A stretch of 64,000 nt of DNA from SHVO01 sp050246995 (GTDB taxonomy: Bacteria; Pseudomonadota; Alphaproteobacteria; Rhodospirillales; Rhodospirillaceae): NCBI GenBank assembly GCA_050246995.1, contig JBFWVA010000004.1:62001-126000 (forward strand), given 5' to 3'. The notes under the pieces are model-generated. The model saw only the letters and a list, made by a program, of their open reading frames with translations. It was not told the origin of the DNA and did not search any database. Both the position numbers and the translations under genes were made by a program. This document shows positions 40,546 through 48,938 of this stretch, piece by piece (position 1 is the first letter of the stretch; the number at the start of each line of letters is the position of its first letter).

Positions 40546-40782
40546 ATGTCGAACACCCCACATACTCTTGCGGAAGAATTCCCGGGCCAAACCGAGGCCA
40601 TCCATAACCTCAAAATTTCCGACGCGCACTTCGCGAAACTTCTCTTGGCGTACGATGAAGTGAACGATGAAGTTCACCGTGCGGAAACCAAGATCGCCCC
40701 CATCAGCCCGACCGCCGAGAGCGATTTGCGGAAAAAGCGGCTCCAAATCAAAGACGCGATCTCGAAGGCGCTGTCTCGCTAA
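40546..40782 (+). CDS. YdcH-like protein (DUF465)
   Basis: 78 residues from ATG 40546 (MSNTPHTLAEEFPG), with GGAG six bases upstream. A longer frame upstream looks non-coding. Family pattern: FPGQTEAIHNLKISDAHFAK, LLLAYDEVNDEVHRAE and the helical end LRKKRLQIKDAISKAL. DUF465 proteins are small helical proteins of unknown function. A hairpin and T-run at about 40805-40833 probably terminates it. Confidence 0.85.
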   Translation: MSNTPHTLAEEFPGQTEAIHNLKISDAHFAKLLLAYDEVNDEVHRAETKIAPISPTAESDLRKKRLQIKDAISKALSR

Positions 40783-40804
40783 CCACGCGCGGACCCGCCA
40801 GCCG

Positions 40805-40833
40805 GAGGCGCAAAAGGCCTCGCGGATTTTTTT
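40805..40833 (+). terminator. Terminator candidate after the YdcH-like gene
   Basis: GAGGC (40805-40809) pairs with GCCTC (40817-40821), extended by nearby CG pairs, followed by GCGGA and a run of seven T. The stem is short, so this is a moderate call. A separate, larger near-perfect hairpin lies at 40871-40900 (CCTCGCTCTTCCTT with AAGGAAGGGCGAGG), after the stop of the next gene on the other strand. Confidence 0.5.
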
Positions 40834-40926
40834 CAAAAATTAAGGCCGCGGGCGCGAAAACGTCCCTCATCCTCGCTCTTCCTTTCAAGGAAGGGCGAGG
40901 CGTGCGTGATCCCGCGCGGCGCAAAG

Positions 40927-41346
40927 CTAAGGCGTCAGCGGCTTAAATCCCTCGACATCCTTCGCGGCCGGGTCGAACGGCATGTTGTGATAGCGCTGGT
41001 AGACGGGTTGGCCTTTGTAGGCCCATTGCTGTTTGCCGTCATTGCGCTGGATCACGGTCCACTGGCCGACCTTCTGGCCGGCGCTTGCATTTTCGGTCGT
41101 GAACAGGGGCGGCCACGCGGACGCGCATTTATCGTCGCATGCCGAGGCGCCGCGGCGGTCTTTTTCCGAGATATACAAATTGGCGAGTTGCGGGAAGGAA
41201 CGGTATTGCCAGGCGCCGCTGGCGTCCTGCGACAAGGCGACGTCGCCGGGGTGTTCCTTGGTGGCGGGTTCCGCACCGTGCGCAAGCCGAGTCGGCTGCG
41301 TGATGAGAACGCTTGAAAGGAGAAGCGAGAGCGCTAGGGCTTTCAT
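40927..41346 (-). CDS. Secreted protein of the COG4315 / Lipoprotein_15 type
   Basis: 139 residues. There is a signal peptide MKALALSLLLSSVLITQPTR with cleavage near AHGAEP and no lipobox Cys. The mature part shows the family repeats: SGAWQYRSFPQLANLYIS, CDDKCASAWPPLFT with its CxxxC, then QWAYKGQPVYQRYHNM and FKPLTP. Family members are periplasmic proteins of unknown function, usually induced by stress. Two broken copies of its 3' end lie at 36962-37125 and 39745-39801. Confidence 0.85.
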   Translation of the reverse strand: MKALALSLLLSSVLITQPTRLAHGAEPATKEHPGDVALSQDASGAWQYRSFPQLANLYISEKDRRGASACDDKCASAWPPLFTTENASAGQKVGQWTVIQRNDGKQQWAYKGQPVYQRYHNMPFDPAAKDVEGFKPLTP

Positions 41347-41593
41347 TTGACCTCCTTATTACTTGCCGTGGTCCGTTATCGTGACCGTTGTGAGTGACGC
41401 GCCTCCATGCCCAACCAGAAGCGGAATTATACGCCTGCTGTGGGCCGCGAGTCCCAAACCGGAGCCGTGCACGGCGCTCATAAAACTTCCGGAGATATGC
41501 GTTGCGCGAAGGTGTGCAACGCGGAACCTTTCTCGCGTTCGCAGCAGCGGGGTGCGCGGCGTATACTTTTTCGTAGCAAATGTGGAGGGCGTC

Positions 41594-41950
41594 ATGCGTA
41601 AGCTTCTCGACATTCCTCGCCTGCCCGACTGGTTCAATCTTGCCATCGGCTTTGCGCTCTTCGTTTCACCCTGGGCGCTGAACTTCACCGATCTTCCCGA
41701 AGCGTCCCGCAACGCCTGGATTTCCGGCGCGGCGGTCGCGGTCATCGCCGTCTGCGCGCTGCTGGCGTTGAAGGAATGGGAAGAGTGGCAAGACATCGCC
41801 ATCGGTGTGTGGATCATGATCGCGCCGCTGGTGCTGGATTTCACGCAAGCCTTGTCCGCGATGTATGTGCATCTATTCCTCGGCGAATTGCTCATCATCT
41901 CGGCCGGCTGGGAAATCTGGCGGCTGCGGCACACACGCAGCCTCGCTTAA
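41594..41950 (+). CDS. SPW-repeat membrane protein
   Basis: 118 residues from ATG 41594, with GGAGGG upstream. Four hydrophobic segments carry two SPW-like repeats: NLAIGFALFVSPWALNFTD and DIAIGVWIMIAPLVLDFTQ (SPW degenerated to APL in the second). Small integral membrane proteins of this family have no known function. A 9-bp hairpin lies at 41951-41971 right after the stop, without a T-run. Confidence 0.85.
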   Translation: MRKLLDIPRLPDWFNLAIGFALFVSPWALNFTDLPEASRNAWISGAAVAVIAVCALLALKEWEEWQDIAIGVWIMIAPLVLDFTQALSAMYVHLFLGELLIISAGWEIWRLRHTRSLA

Positions 41951-42317
41951 CGCCCGCGTCTCACGCGGGCGGCGAGAAGAAACACGCCGCGAGTCTCCTC
42001 GCGCAGGCAGCTGCGCGAGGCCGTGATGGTTACGCCTCAGGACTCACACCGCCAATTCCGTCGCGCGCGCGTGAACAGCATTGACCGGTTCCGACAAAGA
42101 GCGCAGCCTTTGCCTTGTCCCGGCGACGGAATGAAGCTTGGGCGCTTCAGAGGGCGGTTCGATGGTGATCCTTCCGCGCCTCGCCGTCCCTCGAAAATCC
42201 TGGCGCGGGACCGGAGATCATCCCGGGGGTGATCGCAGCAAGAGGAGGATGTCCAAACAACATGATTGAACCGCAGCATCCGCAGTCTTTCTGAGACGCA
42301 TACACTCGAGGAAAGAT
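41951..42317. other. Intergenic region with strong hairpins
   Basis: No convincing gene. Hairpin 41951-41971 has arms CGCCCGCGT and ACGCGGGCG. Hairpin 41997-42020 is perfect, with arms CCTCGCGCAG and CTGCGCGAGG and a 4-base loop. The remaining 300 bases have open frames on both strands but no recognisable product. A small RNA is possible and unproven. Confidence 0.4.
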
Positions 42318-42389
42318 ATGCGAACCCAGCGGCCTCACCGGCCGCACACATGCACTCAGTGCAAAGGACCAATGGTCCGGACAAAGTGA
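42318..42389 (+). CDS. Possible 23-residue peptide with a CxxC pair
   Basis: ATG 42318 follows GAGGAAAG and encodes MRTQRPHRPHTCTQCKGPMV plus RTK. The TGA lies at the first bases of the terminator hairpin 42389-42420. CTQC could bind a metal. The ORF is very short and may be chance. The good ribosome site and immediate terminator are the reasons for listing it. Confidence 0.3.
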   Translation: MRTQRPHRPHTCTQCKGPMVRTK

Positions 42390-42420
42390 AACCTCGCCGC
42401 CCCCGGCGAGGTTTCTGTTT
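42389..42420 (+). terminator. Rho-independent terminator
   Basis: AAACCTCGCC (42389-42398) and GGCGAGGTTT (42405-42414) form a perfect 10-bp stem with a 6-base loop, followed by CTGTTTG. It terminates whatever is transcribed from 41951-42389 on the + strand and lies 50 bases before the hydrolase start. Confidence 0.75.
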
Positions 42421-42469
42421 GGGGGCGGAGCGGTTAGGATGCCGCCGGCAAAATTAGCGTGGGGACCCC

Positions 42470-43258
42470 ATGAGATCTTTGATCCTTTTGACGGCGCTTG
42501 TGCTGACGGGCGCCGCGCAGGCCCAAGACCGGGGCGATCCTTCCGTGGTGATGGAGATGGACCCGGGGCTGCCGCTGCACACCATCTACTATCCGCGCGA
42601 GCCCAAGGAACCGCTGGGCATCGTCGCTTATGGGAATGGCGGCTGCCTCAATGACGGCAGCAACTATCAGGATCTTTTGAGCGAGGTAGCGGCGCGCGGG
42701 TACCTGGTGATCGCCAACGGCGCGATCCAACCGCCCGATCTCGACAATTCGACGACCGCCGCGCAACTCACCGAGGCGATCGATTGGGCTTTGGGCGAGA
42801 ACACGCGCCCCGGCAGCAAACACCAGGGCAAACTGGATACGGCGCTAGTGGCCGTGATGGGCCATTCCTGCGGCGGGCGTCAGGCGCTGATCGTGTCGTC
42901 GGATGCGCGCGTGAAAACATCCATTATCGTGAGCGCGGGCGGCTCGCCGGACGAGGTCCTCGCGAAGCTGCACGGGCCGATGCTGTATTTCGCGGGCGGT
43001 CCGTCGGACCGCGCGCGGGAGATGGTGGCGCACGATGTGGCGGCGATCAAACATGTGCCGGTGATGAAGGTGGAACTGGACGTCGGCCACAACGGGACGC
43101 TGTTTGACGAAAAGGGCGGCGCGTTCGGCCGGGTCATCAATGCGTGGCTGGCCTGGAAGCTGCGCGGATCGGCGGAGGGCGCGAAGTGGTTCGCCGGCGC
43201 GGACTGCATGCTGTGCACGGTGTCCGCCTGGACGCTGGAGAAGAAGCAGATCGATTAA
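42470..43258 (+). CDS. Secreted alpha/beta hydrolase
   Basis: 262 residues. There is a signal peptide MRSLILLTALVLTGAAQAQ. The oxyanion side has AYGNGGCLND (about 45-54) and a nucleophile elbow VAVMGHSCGGRQALI (Ser about 128). The catalytic His is probable in ELDVGHNGTLF near residue 205. It is similar to the dienelactone hydrolase/chlorophyllase-like group. Located in the periplasm or outside, substrate unknown. It overlaps the convergent symporter gene by four bases. Confidence 0.8.
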   Translation: MRSLILLTALVLTGAAQAQDRGDPSVVMEMDPGLPLHTIYYPREPKEPLGIVAYGNGGCLNDGSNYQDLLSEVAARGYLVIANGAIQPPDLDNSTTAAQLTEAIDWALGENTRPGSKHQGKLDTALVAVMGHSCGGRQALIVSSDARVKTSIIVSAGGSPDEVLAKLHGPMLYFAGGPSDRAREMVAHDVAAIKHVPVMKVELDVGHNGTLFDEKGGAFGRVINAWLAWKLRGSAEGAKWFAGADCMLCTVSAWTLEKKQID

Positions 43259-44553
43259 GACGCCACAGTCTGCTTTTCCGCGCCTGAGGCGTCGATGAGC
43301 CCGGCAGACTGGCGCTCAAGATAGAGGTCGAACTTCTCCTTCGAGAAGGCCCCTTCCCACTTCGCCACCACGAACACCGCGAGCGCGTTGCCGACCAGAT
43401 TGGTCATGCTGAGGGCGGTGGCGAGCAAGCGGTCGACCCCGAAAATCAATCCAAGTCCACCCATCGGCAGGGTCGGCACGGTCTGCATGGTGGCGGCGAG
43501 TTTCACGAAAGCGCCGCCGGCGACGGTGGAGCCGCCCTTCGAGGTGAGCAGCATCACACCCAGCATGGCGATCTGTTCGGCGATGGAGAACGGCGTATCG
43601 GTGGCCTGGGCGATGAAGCCGGCGCACACGGCCATGTAGATCGAGGTGCCGTCGAGGTTGAAGCTGTAACCGGCGGGCAGCACGAAGCCGACCACGGATT
43701 TGTCGCACCCCGCCTCTTCAAGCTTGCGCAGCATGCGCGGCAGCACGACCTCGCCCGACGCGGTGCCGAGACAGATCAGGAGTTCGTCGCGGATGAGCTG
43801 GATGATCTTGAAGATCGACAATCCCACAAGCGCAGCCATCAAGCCCATGCAGACCACGACGAAAAAGAGCGACGTACCCCAGGCAAGTGCGACCAGCTTG
43901 GCGAGATGGAACAGCGTCTCGGCGCCGAAGTTGCCGATGGCGGCGGAGAGCGCGCCGAACGCGCCGAGCGGCGCGAGACGCATGAGGAACCCGAGGATAC
44001 GGAACAGGATCTCCTGACCTTCGGTGATGACGCGGATCACCACGGAGTCCTGACGCACGCCGCCCATGCTGAGGGCCACGCCGACCAGCACCGAGATGAA
44101 CAGCACTTGGAGAATCTCACCCTTGGCAAAAGCGTCCACCAAGGTCGTCGGGATGATGCTGAGGAAAAAGCGCACCGCGGTGAACTGCGTGGCGCTGGAG
44201 GTGGCCCGGGCGACGTTCTCGGTGACTTCGAGATTGGCGGCGTGAAGGCCGCTGCCGGGCTGGAAGATATTCACGGCGACAAAGCCGAGGATCATGGCGA
44301 GCGTGGTCGCGACTTCGAAATAGATGAGCGCCTTGAGCGCGAGGCGCCCGAGCTGACGCATCCCCGCGACTTGGGTGAGGCCAAGCACGACGGTGGAGAA
44401 GATGATGGGGGCCAGCATCATGCGCAGCAGCGCGATGAAGCCGTCGCCGAGCGGCTTCATCTTCACGGCGATGTCCGGCGCGCTGATGCCGAGGATGATC
44501 GCCGCCAGGATCCCGAGCAGGACCTGGATATAAAGGTGCCGGAAGATGCGCAT
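43255..44553 (-). CDS. dctA: Dicarboxylate/amino acid:cation symporter
   Basis: 432 residues of the DAACS family. Conserved parts: PLGDGFIALLRMMLAPIIFS (about 34-53), the serine-rich turn replaced by ASGEVVLPRMLRKLEEAG, SVVGFVLPAGYSFNLDGTSI (NLDGT, Na+ and substrate site) and LLTSKGGSTVAGGAF (reentrant loop 2), then LLATALSMTNLVGNALA. It takes up C4-dicarboxylates or glutamate/aspartate with Na+ or H+. DctA versus GltP cannot be separated by eye. Aspartate dehydrogenase is divergently placed next to it, which may point to aspartate use. Confidence 0.88.
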   Translation of the reverse strand: MRIFRHLYIQVLLGILAAIILGISAPDIAVKMKPLGDGFIALLRMMLAPIIFSTVVLGLTQVAGMRQLGRLALKALIYFEVATTLAMILGFVAVNIFQPGSGLHAANLEVTENVARATSSATQFTAVRFFLSIIPTTLVDAFAKGEILQVLFISVLVGVALSMGGVRQDSVVIRVITEGQEILFRILGFLMRLAPLGAFGALSAAIGNFGAETLFHLAKLVALAWGTSLFFVVVCMGLMAALVGLSIFKIIQLIRDELLICLGTASGEVVLPRMLRKLEEAGCDKSVVGFVLPAGYSFNLDGTSIYMAVCAGFIAQATDTPFSIAEQIAMLGVMLLTSKGGSTVAGGAFVKLAATMQTVPTLPMGGLGLIFGVDRLLATALSMTNLVGNALAVFVVAKWEGAFSKEKFDLYLERQSAGLIDASGAEKQTVAS

Positions 44554-44681
44554 TGTGCCCCCTCGTCCCCGTGCGGAATCCTAGCCGGGCGAACGGAGGC
44601 CGACCAGCGATGTTTGCGGCTTGACCTCGAGCCTCGGCCTGGTTGACGTTTTGATTTAAGAGCAGCCGAAAGGATATTTAG

Positions 44682-45482
44682 GTGAAAGTCGGGATTGCCG
44701 GATTTGGGACCATCGGCGCGAAGGTGGGGCGCGCGCTGGATGAAGGGATGGACGGCCTCGTCCTCGAAGCGGTCACGGGCCGCGATGCCGAGAAGGCCCG
44801 CGCCGCCGTCGCCGCCTTGAAGCGCCCGGTGGACGTGGTGAGCCCCGAGGAACTGGCGCGGCGCTGCGATGTGATCGTGGAGTGCGTGCCGACCGCCGCG
44901 TTTGAAGCCATCGCCATCCCCGCGCTAAAGGCCGGACGGACCTTGCTGACGGTGAGCGCCGCGGCGCTGCTGCGCCATCCCGAGATCATCGCACTCGCGA
45001 AAGTCCACGGCGGGCAGATCGTTCTGGCCACCGGCGCGCTGCTAGGCCTGGACGCCGTGCGCGCCGCCGCGCAAGGCACCATCCATTCCGTCACCATGAT
45101 CACGCGCAAGCCGCCCAAGTCGCTGAAGGGCGCGCCGCATCTGGTGGAGCACAAGATCCAGATCGAGAACCTGTCGGCGCCCTTGAAGGTATTCGAAGGC
45201 ACGGCGCGCGAAGGGGCGAAGGGTTTTCCGGCCAATGTGAACGTGGCGGCCGCGTTGGGATTGGCGGGCATCGGCCCGGACCGCACGCAGCTTCAAATCT
45301 GGGCGGACCCGGCGCTGGAGCGCAACACGCATACGATCAAGGTGGACGCGGACAGCGCCAGATTCGAGATGACCATCGAGAACGTGCCGTCGCCGGAAAA
45401 ACCGGGCACGGGGAAGATCACGGCGCTGTCGGTGATCGCCGCGCTCAAGGGCCTGCGCGCGCCGCTGAAGGTGGGCACCTAA
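44682..45482 (+). CDS. nadX: L-aspartate dehydrogenase
   Basis: 266 residues from GTG 44682. Rossmann start KVGIAGFGTIGAKVGRALDE, then VIVECVPTAAFEAIAIPALK and the family core GGQIVLATGALLGLDAVRAA (about 107-126), with EGTAREGAKGFPANVNVAAA as the substrate region including the catalytic His/Asn part. NadX oxidises aspartate to iminoaspartate in NAD synthesis or aspartate breakdown. The neighbouring transporter favours aspartate use. The second PanE-like gene starts 110 bases downstream. Confidence 0.85.
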   Translation: MKVGIAGFGTIGAKVGRALDEGMDGLVLEAVTGRDAEKARAAVAALKRPVDVVSPEELARRCDVIVECVPTAAFEAIAIPALKAGRTLLTVSAAALLRHPEIIALAKVHGGQIVLATGALLGLDAVRAAAQGTIHSVTMITRKPPKSLKGAPHLVEHKIQIENLSAPLKVFEGTAREGAKGFPANVNVAAALGLAGIGPDRTQLQIWADPALERNTHTIKVDADSARFEMTIENVPSPEKPGTGKITALSVIAALKGLRAPLKVGT

Positions 45483-45592
45483 GCCTGTCCACAACGCGGG
45501 CCTGCCATGCGCGGTGTTAATTTGACATCGCGTGCGGGCTTTTCCACCCTATTCGATCAATCCTTGAGCCGCTGCAGAGCGGGGAGTTTTTC

Positions 45593-46513
45593 ATGAAGAT
45601 CGTGGTTGTGGGCGCGGGCGGTGTCGGCGGCGCTTTTGGTCTCGCGTTAGCCAAAGCCGGCGCCGACGTGGTGTTCATCGCGCGCGGCAAACATCTCGCG
45701 GCCATGAAAGAGAATGGCTTGCGCATCCAGGGCGGGCGCGGCGCGGCGCACTTGTTCCCCGTGCAGGCGACCGACGATGCATCAGGCGTGGGCGTCGCCG
45801 ACGTGATGCTGTACTGCGTGAAACTGTGGGACCTGGAAAGCAGCGCGCATGATGTCAAATCCGCCGTCGGTCCGCACACGGCCGTGATTCCGCTGCAGAA
45901 CGGCGTCGATGCCGCCGAACGTCTGGCGCCGATCTTCGGCAAGGACACCGTGCTGGGCGGCGTGGCGCAGATCAGCGCCTCGATCACCAGCCCGGGCGTG
46001 CTCACCCAAGTGGGCACCACGATGCGCATGGTGTTCGGTGAATTCGACAAGCCCACGAGTGAACGCGCCGAGCGCTTCCTCGCGCTATGCCAGAAGGCGG
46101 GCTTCGAAGCGAAGCTGGCCGAGGACATCCGGAAAGAACTTTGGATGAAGTTCATCATGCTGGCGTCGAACGCTTCGGTGATGGCGGCGGCGCGCCAGCC
46201 GCTGGGCCCCTTACGCGCGGACCCGGATATGGTGGCGGTATTCACGGCCGCTTATGAGGAAGTGATCGCGGTGGGCCGCGCGAGCGGGGTGAACCTGCCG
46301 CCGGACGCCATCGAACCGGTGCTGGCTTTCATGCGCACCGCGCCCGCGGAGATCAAGCCGTCGATGCTCTTGGACCTGGAGCGCGGCAACCGCATGGAAT
46401 TGCCGTGGCTGGGCGGCAAGGTCGTGGAGCTCGGGAAAAAGTTCGGCATCCCCACACCGACGCACGCGATGCTCTATGCGCTGCTGAAGGGGCATGCGAT
46501 GGGGCGGAGTTAG
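45593..46513 (+). CDS. panE: 2-dehydropantoate 2-reductase family protein (second copy)
   Basis: 306 residues. KIVVVGAGGVGGAFGLALAK is the NADP-binding start, followed by VADVMLYCVKLWDLES, AVIPLQNGVDAAERL, DIRKELWMKFIMLASNASV (with the catalytic Lys region) and KPSMLLDLERGNRMELPWLG. GGAG precedes the ATG. It is more canonical in the NGV motif than the copy at 16890-17864, so this may be the true pantothenate enzyme, but the residues do not settle it. Confidence 0.88.
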   Translation: MKIVVVGAGGVGGAFGLALAKAGADVVFIARGKHLAAMKENGLRIQGGRGAAHLFPVQATDDASGVGVADVMLYCVKLWDLESSAHDVKSAVGPHTAVIPLQNGVDAAERLAPIFGKDTVLGGVAQISASITSPGVLTQVGTTMRMVFGEFDKPTSERAERFLALCQKAGFEAKLAEDIRKELWMKFIMLASNASVMAAARQPLGPLRADPDMVAVFTAAYEEVIAVGRASGVNLPPDAIEPVLAFMRTAPAEIKPSMLLDLERGNRMELPWLGGKVVELGKKFGIPTPTHAMLYALLKGHAMGRS

Positions 46514-46535
46514 AGAGCCCGCATCACTCCGATTG

Positions 46536-46640
46536 GTCGTCCTTGGCCCGAAGGGCCGAGGACCCAGGGGTATCTGCTGTCTGTTTTTTTAGAAACCACA
46601 AAACCCTGGATCCTCGCGGCCAAGCGGCCGCAAGGATGAC
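46536..46640. repeat. Inverted-arm intergenic repeat (MITE- or REP-like)
   Basis: Arm one at 46536-46569 runs GTCGTCCTTG to GACCCAGGG. Arm two at 46604-46640, read on the - strand, runs GTCATCCTTG to GATCCAGGG and matches arm one with a few changes. Each arm is itself a hairpin (GGCCCGAAGGGCC; GCGGCCGCTTGGCCGC). The 34-base spacer has a T-run. Structures like this are often dispersed many times in a genome. Confidence 0.6.
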
Positions 46641-46655
46641 AGCGGCTTTTTGGGG

Positions 46656-47030
46656 CTACTTCCTCAAATACGCGTCACTCCCCTCGATCCAGTCGGCGCG
46701 CGGCGGAGTGAAGATGTCGAGTTCGAAGCAGTCTTCGACGGCGACGGCGCTGTGGAGCACGCCGCTGGGGATGAGGATGATCTCGCCCGCGCGCACGGTG
46801 ATCTCCTCGTCCTGTTCGTCATAGAACGTGAACGCGAGAGCGCCCGTAAGTACATATGTGTACTGCTCGTTGTCGTGGCGGTGCGCCGGGACGATGGAGC
46901 CTTTCGGCAGCGTGATCTGCGCGACCATGGCGTCGTTGGAATGCACGAAGCGCCGCTTAATCCCCATGCGCATATCGTCCTCGCGGACGTCTTTCCATTT
47001 CGTGTGAACGACGGGTGTGGCGCGGGCCAT
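46656..47030 (-). CDS. Cupin-domain protein
   Basis: 124 residues from ATG 47030 (MARATPVV), preceded by GAGG. Single cupin: KGSIVPAHRHDNEQYTYVL with GX5HXH(X)4E, and EIILIPSGVLHSAVAVEDC with PX..H. All four metal ligands (two His, Glu, His) are visible. It may be a sensor or an enzyme such as a dioxygenase. Substrate unknown. The inverted-arm repeat lies just after its stop. Confidence 0.8.
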   Translation of the reverse strand: MARATPVVHTKWKDVREDDMRMGIKRRFVHSNDAMVAQITLPKGSIVPAHRHDNEQYTYVLTGALAFTFYDEQDEEITVRAGEIILIPSGVLHSAVAVEDCFELDIFTPPRADWIEGSDAYLRK

Positions 47031-47081
47031 GGGAATCCTCCTCAAATGTGCGCCCACACCCTACCCGCTCCCGCGGCGGGA

Positions 47082-47116
47082 CAAAAACAAAAAGGCCCCG
47101 GCTTTCGCTGGGGCCT
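47082..47116 (-). terminator. Terminator of the pirin gene
   Basis: GGCCCCGGC (47094-47102) and GCTGGGGCC (47107-47115) form a 9-bp stem with one G-T pair. Read on the - strand it is followed by TTTTTGTTTTTG, a good U-tract, 20 bases after the pirin stop at 47136. The + strand side also has TTCCTTTTC. Confidence 0.8.
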
Positions 47117-47135
47117 TCCTTTTCAAACAACTCTG

Positions 47136-47834
47136 TTACGCAGCGTCGACGAGGACGATCTCGCTGTCTTCCACCGCCTTGATCTCGAGGGTGTCGAGAT
47201 CGGTGATGGCGGCGCCGTCGCGGGCGCCGATGCGGACACCGTTGACGTCGATGGCGCCCTTGGCCGGCACCATATAAAGGTGACGGTCGCGGGTGACCGG
47301 GAAGTTCAAGGTTTCCCCGGCCTTCAAGGTCGCGCCGAGCACACGCGCGTTGGCGCGGATGGGAAGCGCGTCCTTATCGGCTTCGTCGCCGCTGGCGAGC
47401 ACCACGAAACGTCCCGAGCGATCGCCCTTCGGAAAGGGCTTGGCGCCCCAGGCCGGTTCGCCGCCGGCTTTGGTCGGCAGGATCCAGAGCTGGAAGATGC
47501 GCGTCGGCGTATCCTCGAGATTGTACTCGGCGTGACGCACACCCGTGCCGGCGGACATCACCTGCACATCACCCGCTTCGGTGCGGCCGCGGTTACCCAT
47601 GGAGTCCTCATGAGTGATCGCGCCGTCGCGGACATAGGTGATGATCTCCATGTTCTGGTGCGGATGCGGCGGGAAACCGGTTTGCGGCGCGATTTCATCG
47701 TCGTTCCAGACCCGGAGATCGCCCCAGTGCATGCGCGCCGGATCGTAGTAGTTGGCGAAGGAGAAGTGATGCTTGGCGTTGAGCCAACCGTGGTTGGCGC
47801 CACCGAGCTGGTTGAACGGGCGGACATCGATCAT
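47136..47834 (-). CDS. Pirin family protein
   Basis: 232 residues from ATG 47834 (MIDVRPFNQLG), with a clear AAGGAG ten bases upstream. Bicupin pirin signature: GFPPHPHQNMEIITYV (metal-binding HxHxxxE, about 54-69), GDVQVMSAGTGVRHAEYN with the fourth ligand His, FQLWILPTK. YhhW-like members show quercetin 2,3-dioxygenase activity. It is divergent from a LysR gene over a shared inverted repeat, so it is probably that regulator's target. Confidence 0.88.
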   Translation of the reverse strand: MIDVRPFNQLGGANHGWLNAKHHFSFANYYDPARMHWGDLRVWNDDEIAPQTGFPPHPHQNMEIITYVRDGAITHEDSMGNRGRTEAGDVQVMSAGTGVRHAEYNLEDTPTRIFQLWILPTKAGGEPAWGAKPFPKGDRSGRFVVLASGDEADKDALPIRANARVLGATLKAGETLNFPVTRDRHLYMVPAKGAIDVNGVRIGARDGAAITDLDTLEIKAVEDSEIVLVDAA

Positions 47835-47899
47835 CTGAATACTCCTTAAATCTTGTGTCTCTCTGATGGACAAAAGATAGGCCTCGCCAGTGACCCCAT

Positions 47900-47933
47900 A
47901 AATGGAAATAATGGAACTTCATCGTTTCCATTT
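47900..47933. promoter_or_regulatory. Inverted-repeat operator between pirin and LysR genes
   Basis: AAATGGAAA (47900-47908) and TTTCCATTT (47925-47933) form a perfect 9-bp inverted repeat with 16 bases between. A further ATGGAA lies at 47911-47916. The site is 16 bases before the LysR start and 66 bases before the pirin start, as expected for LysR autoregulation and divergent control. Confidence 0.65.
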
Positions 47934-47948
47934 TTGAGGTCATCTTTC

Positions 47949-48869
47949 ATGGCCCTTCCCGATCTCGAAGCCTGGGGCGCGTTCGCCAAGGTCGCCGCCG
48001 TGGGCTCCTTCGCCAAAGCCGCCGAGGACCTATCCCTTTCCAACGCCACGGTGTCGAAGCTGATCGCGCGATTGGAGCATCGGTTGGGTGAACGGCTGTT
48101 CCACCGCAATTCAAGGCGCATCACCCTGACCGCCGCCGGCGCGCAACTGGCCTTGCGCGCGGGACGCATCCTCGCCGAAGCCGAGGAGGCAGAAGCGCAA
48201 GCCACCTCGAACGCCGCAGCCCCGAAGGGCGTGCTGCGCGTGTCGGCGCCGATGTCGTTCGGACTAACACAAATAGCGCCGCTGCTGCCGCTGTTCTTCA
48301 AGCGCTATCCGGAGATCACCATCGACCTTCATCTGGACGACAGCGTGGTGGACGTGATCGCGGGGGCCATCGATGTGGCGGTGCGGATCTCATCGCTGGC
48401 CGATTCCAGCTTGATGATGCGCAAATTGTGCCCGGTACGGCGCACAGTCGTGGGCGCGGCGTCCTATTTCAAGAAACACGACATACCCCAACGCCCCCGC
48501 GACCTGGCGGATCATGCTTGCCTGCTCTACAGCAATCTCGCCACCGGCGACGTGTGGCATCTGACGGCAAGCGGCCGCCGCAAGGAGGCGGTGAAGGTGT
48601 CGGGCCCGTTGATCGCCAACAACGGCGACGCGCTGCAGGCGGCGCTGGAGGGCGGGCTGGGCCTCGCGCTGCAACCAGACTTCATCGCCTGGGAAGGGTT
48701 GAAGAGCGGCAAGCTGGTGCGGTGCCTGCCCGAGTGGGAAGCCCCGCTGCTGCATGTGAACCTGATCACGCCGTCCGGGGGCCCGCGCCCGCCGCGCGTC
48801 ACGGCGTTCCTGGACTTCATGGCCGCGCATTTCGCGCAGAACGCCGCGCCGTGGCTTTCAAGGAAATAG
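47949..48869 (+). CDS. LysR-type transcriptional regulator
   Basis: 306 residues from ATG 47949 (MALPDLEAW). A longer frame upstream would overlap the operator. The HTH at about 17-40 reads AAVGSFAKAAEDLSLSNATV SKLIARLEHRL (split), followed by GERLFHRNSRRITLTAAG. The effector domain begins near GVLRVSAPMSFGLTQIAPLL and includes DVAVRISSLADSSLMM. It belongs to the group near AaeR/PcaQ-like regulators that usually control a divergent gene, here pirin. The inducer is unknown. Confidence 0.9.
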   Translation: MALPDLEAWGAFAKVAAVGSFAKAAEDLSLSNATVSKLIARLEHRLGERLFHRNSRRITLTAAGAQLALRAGRILAEAEEAEAQATSNAAAPKGVLRVSAPMSFGLTQIAPLLPLFFKRYPEITIDLHLDDSVVDVIAGAIDVAVRISSLADSSLMMRKLCPVRRTVVGAASYFKKHDIPQRPRDLADHACLLYSNLATGDVWHLTASGRRKEAVKVSGPLIANNGDALQAALEGGLGLALQPDFIAWEGLKSGKLVRCLPEWEAPLLHVNLITPSGGPRPPRVTAFLDFMAAHFAQNAAPWLSRK

Positions 48870-48938
48870 CGGGGAAAAAAGGTAGAGACGGACGCGCCCT
48901 CTCCCGTACGATGGCGCCGGGGCACTCGGGGGCTTTTT

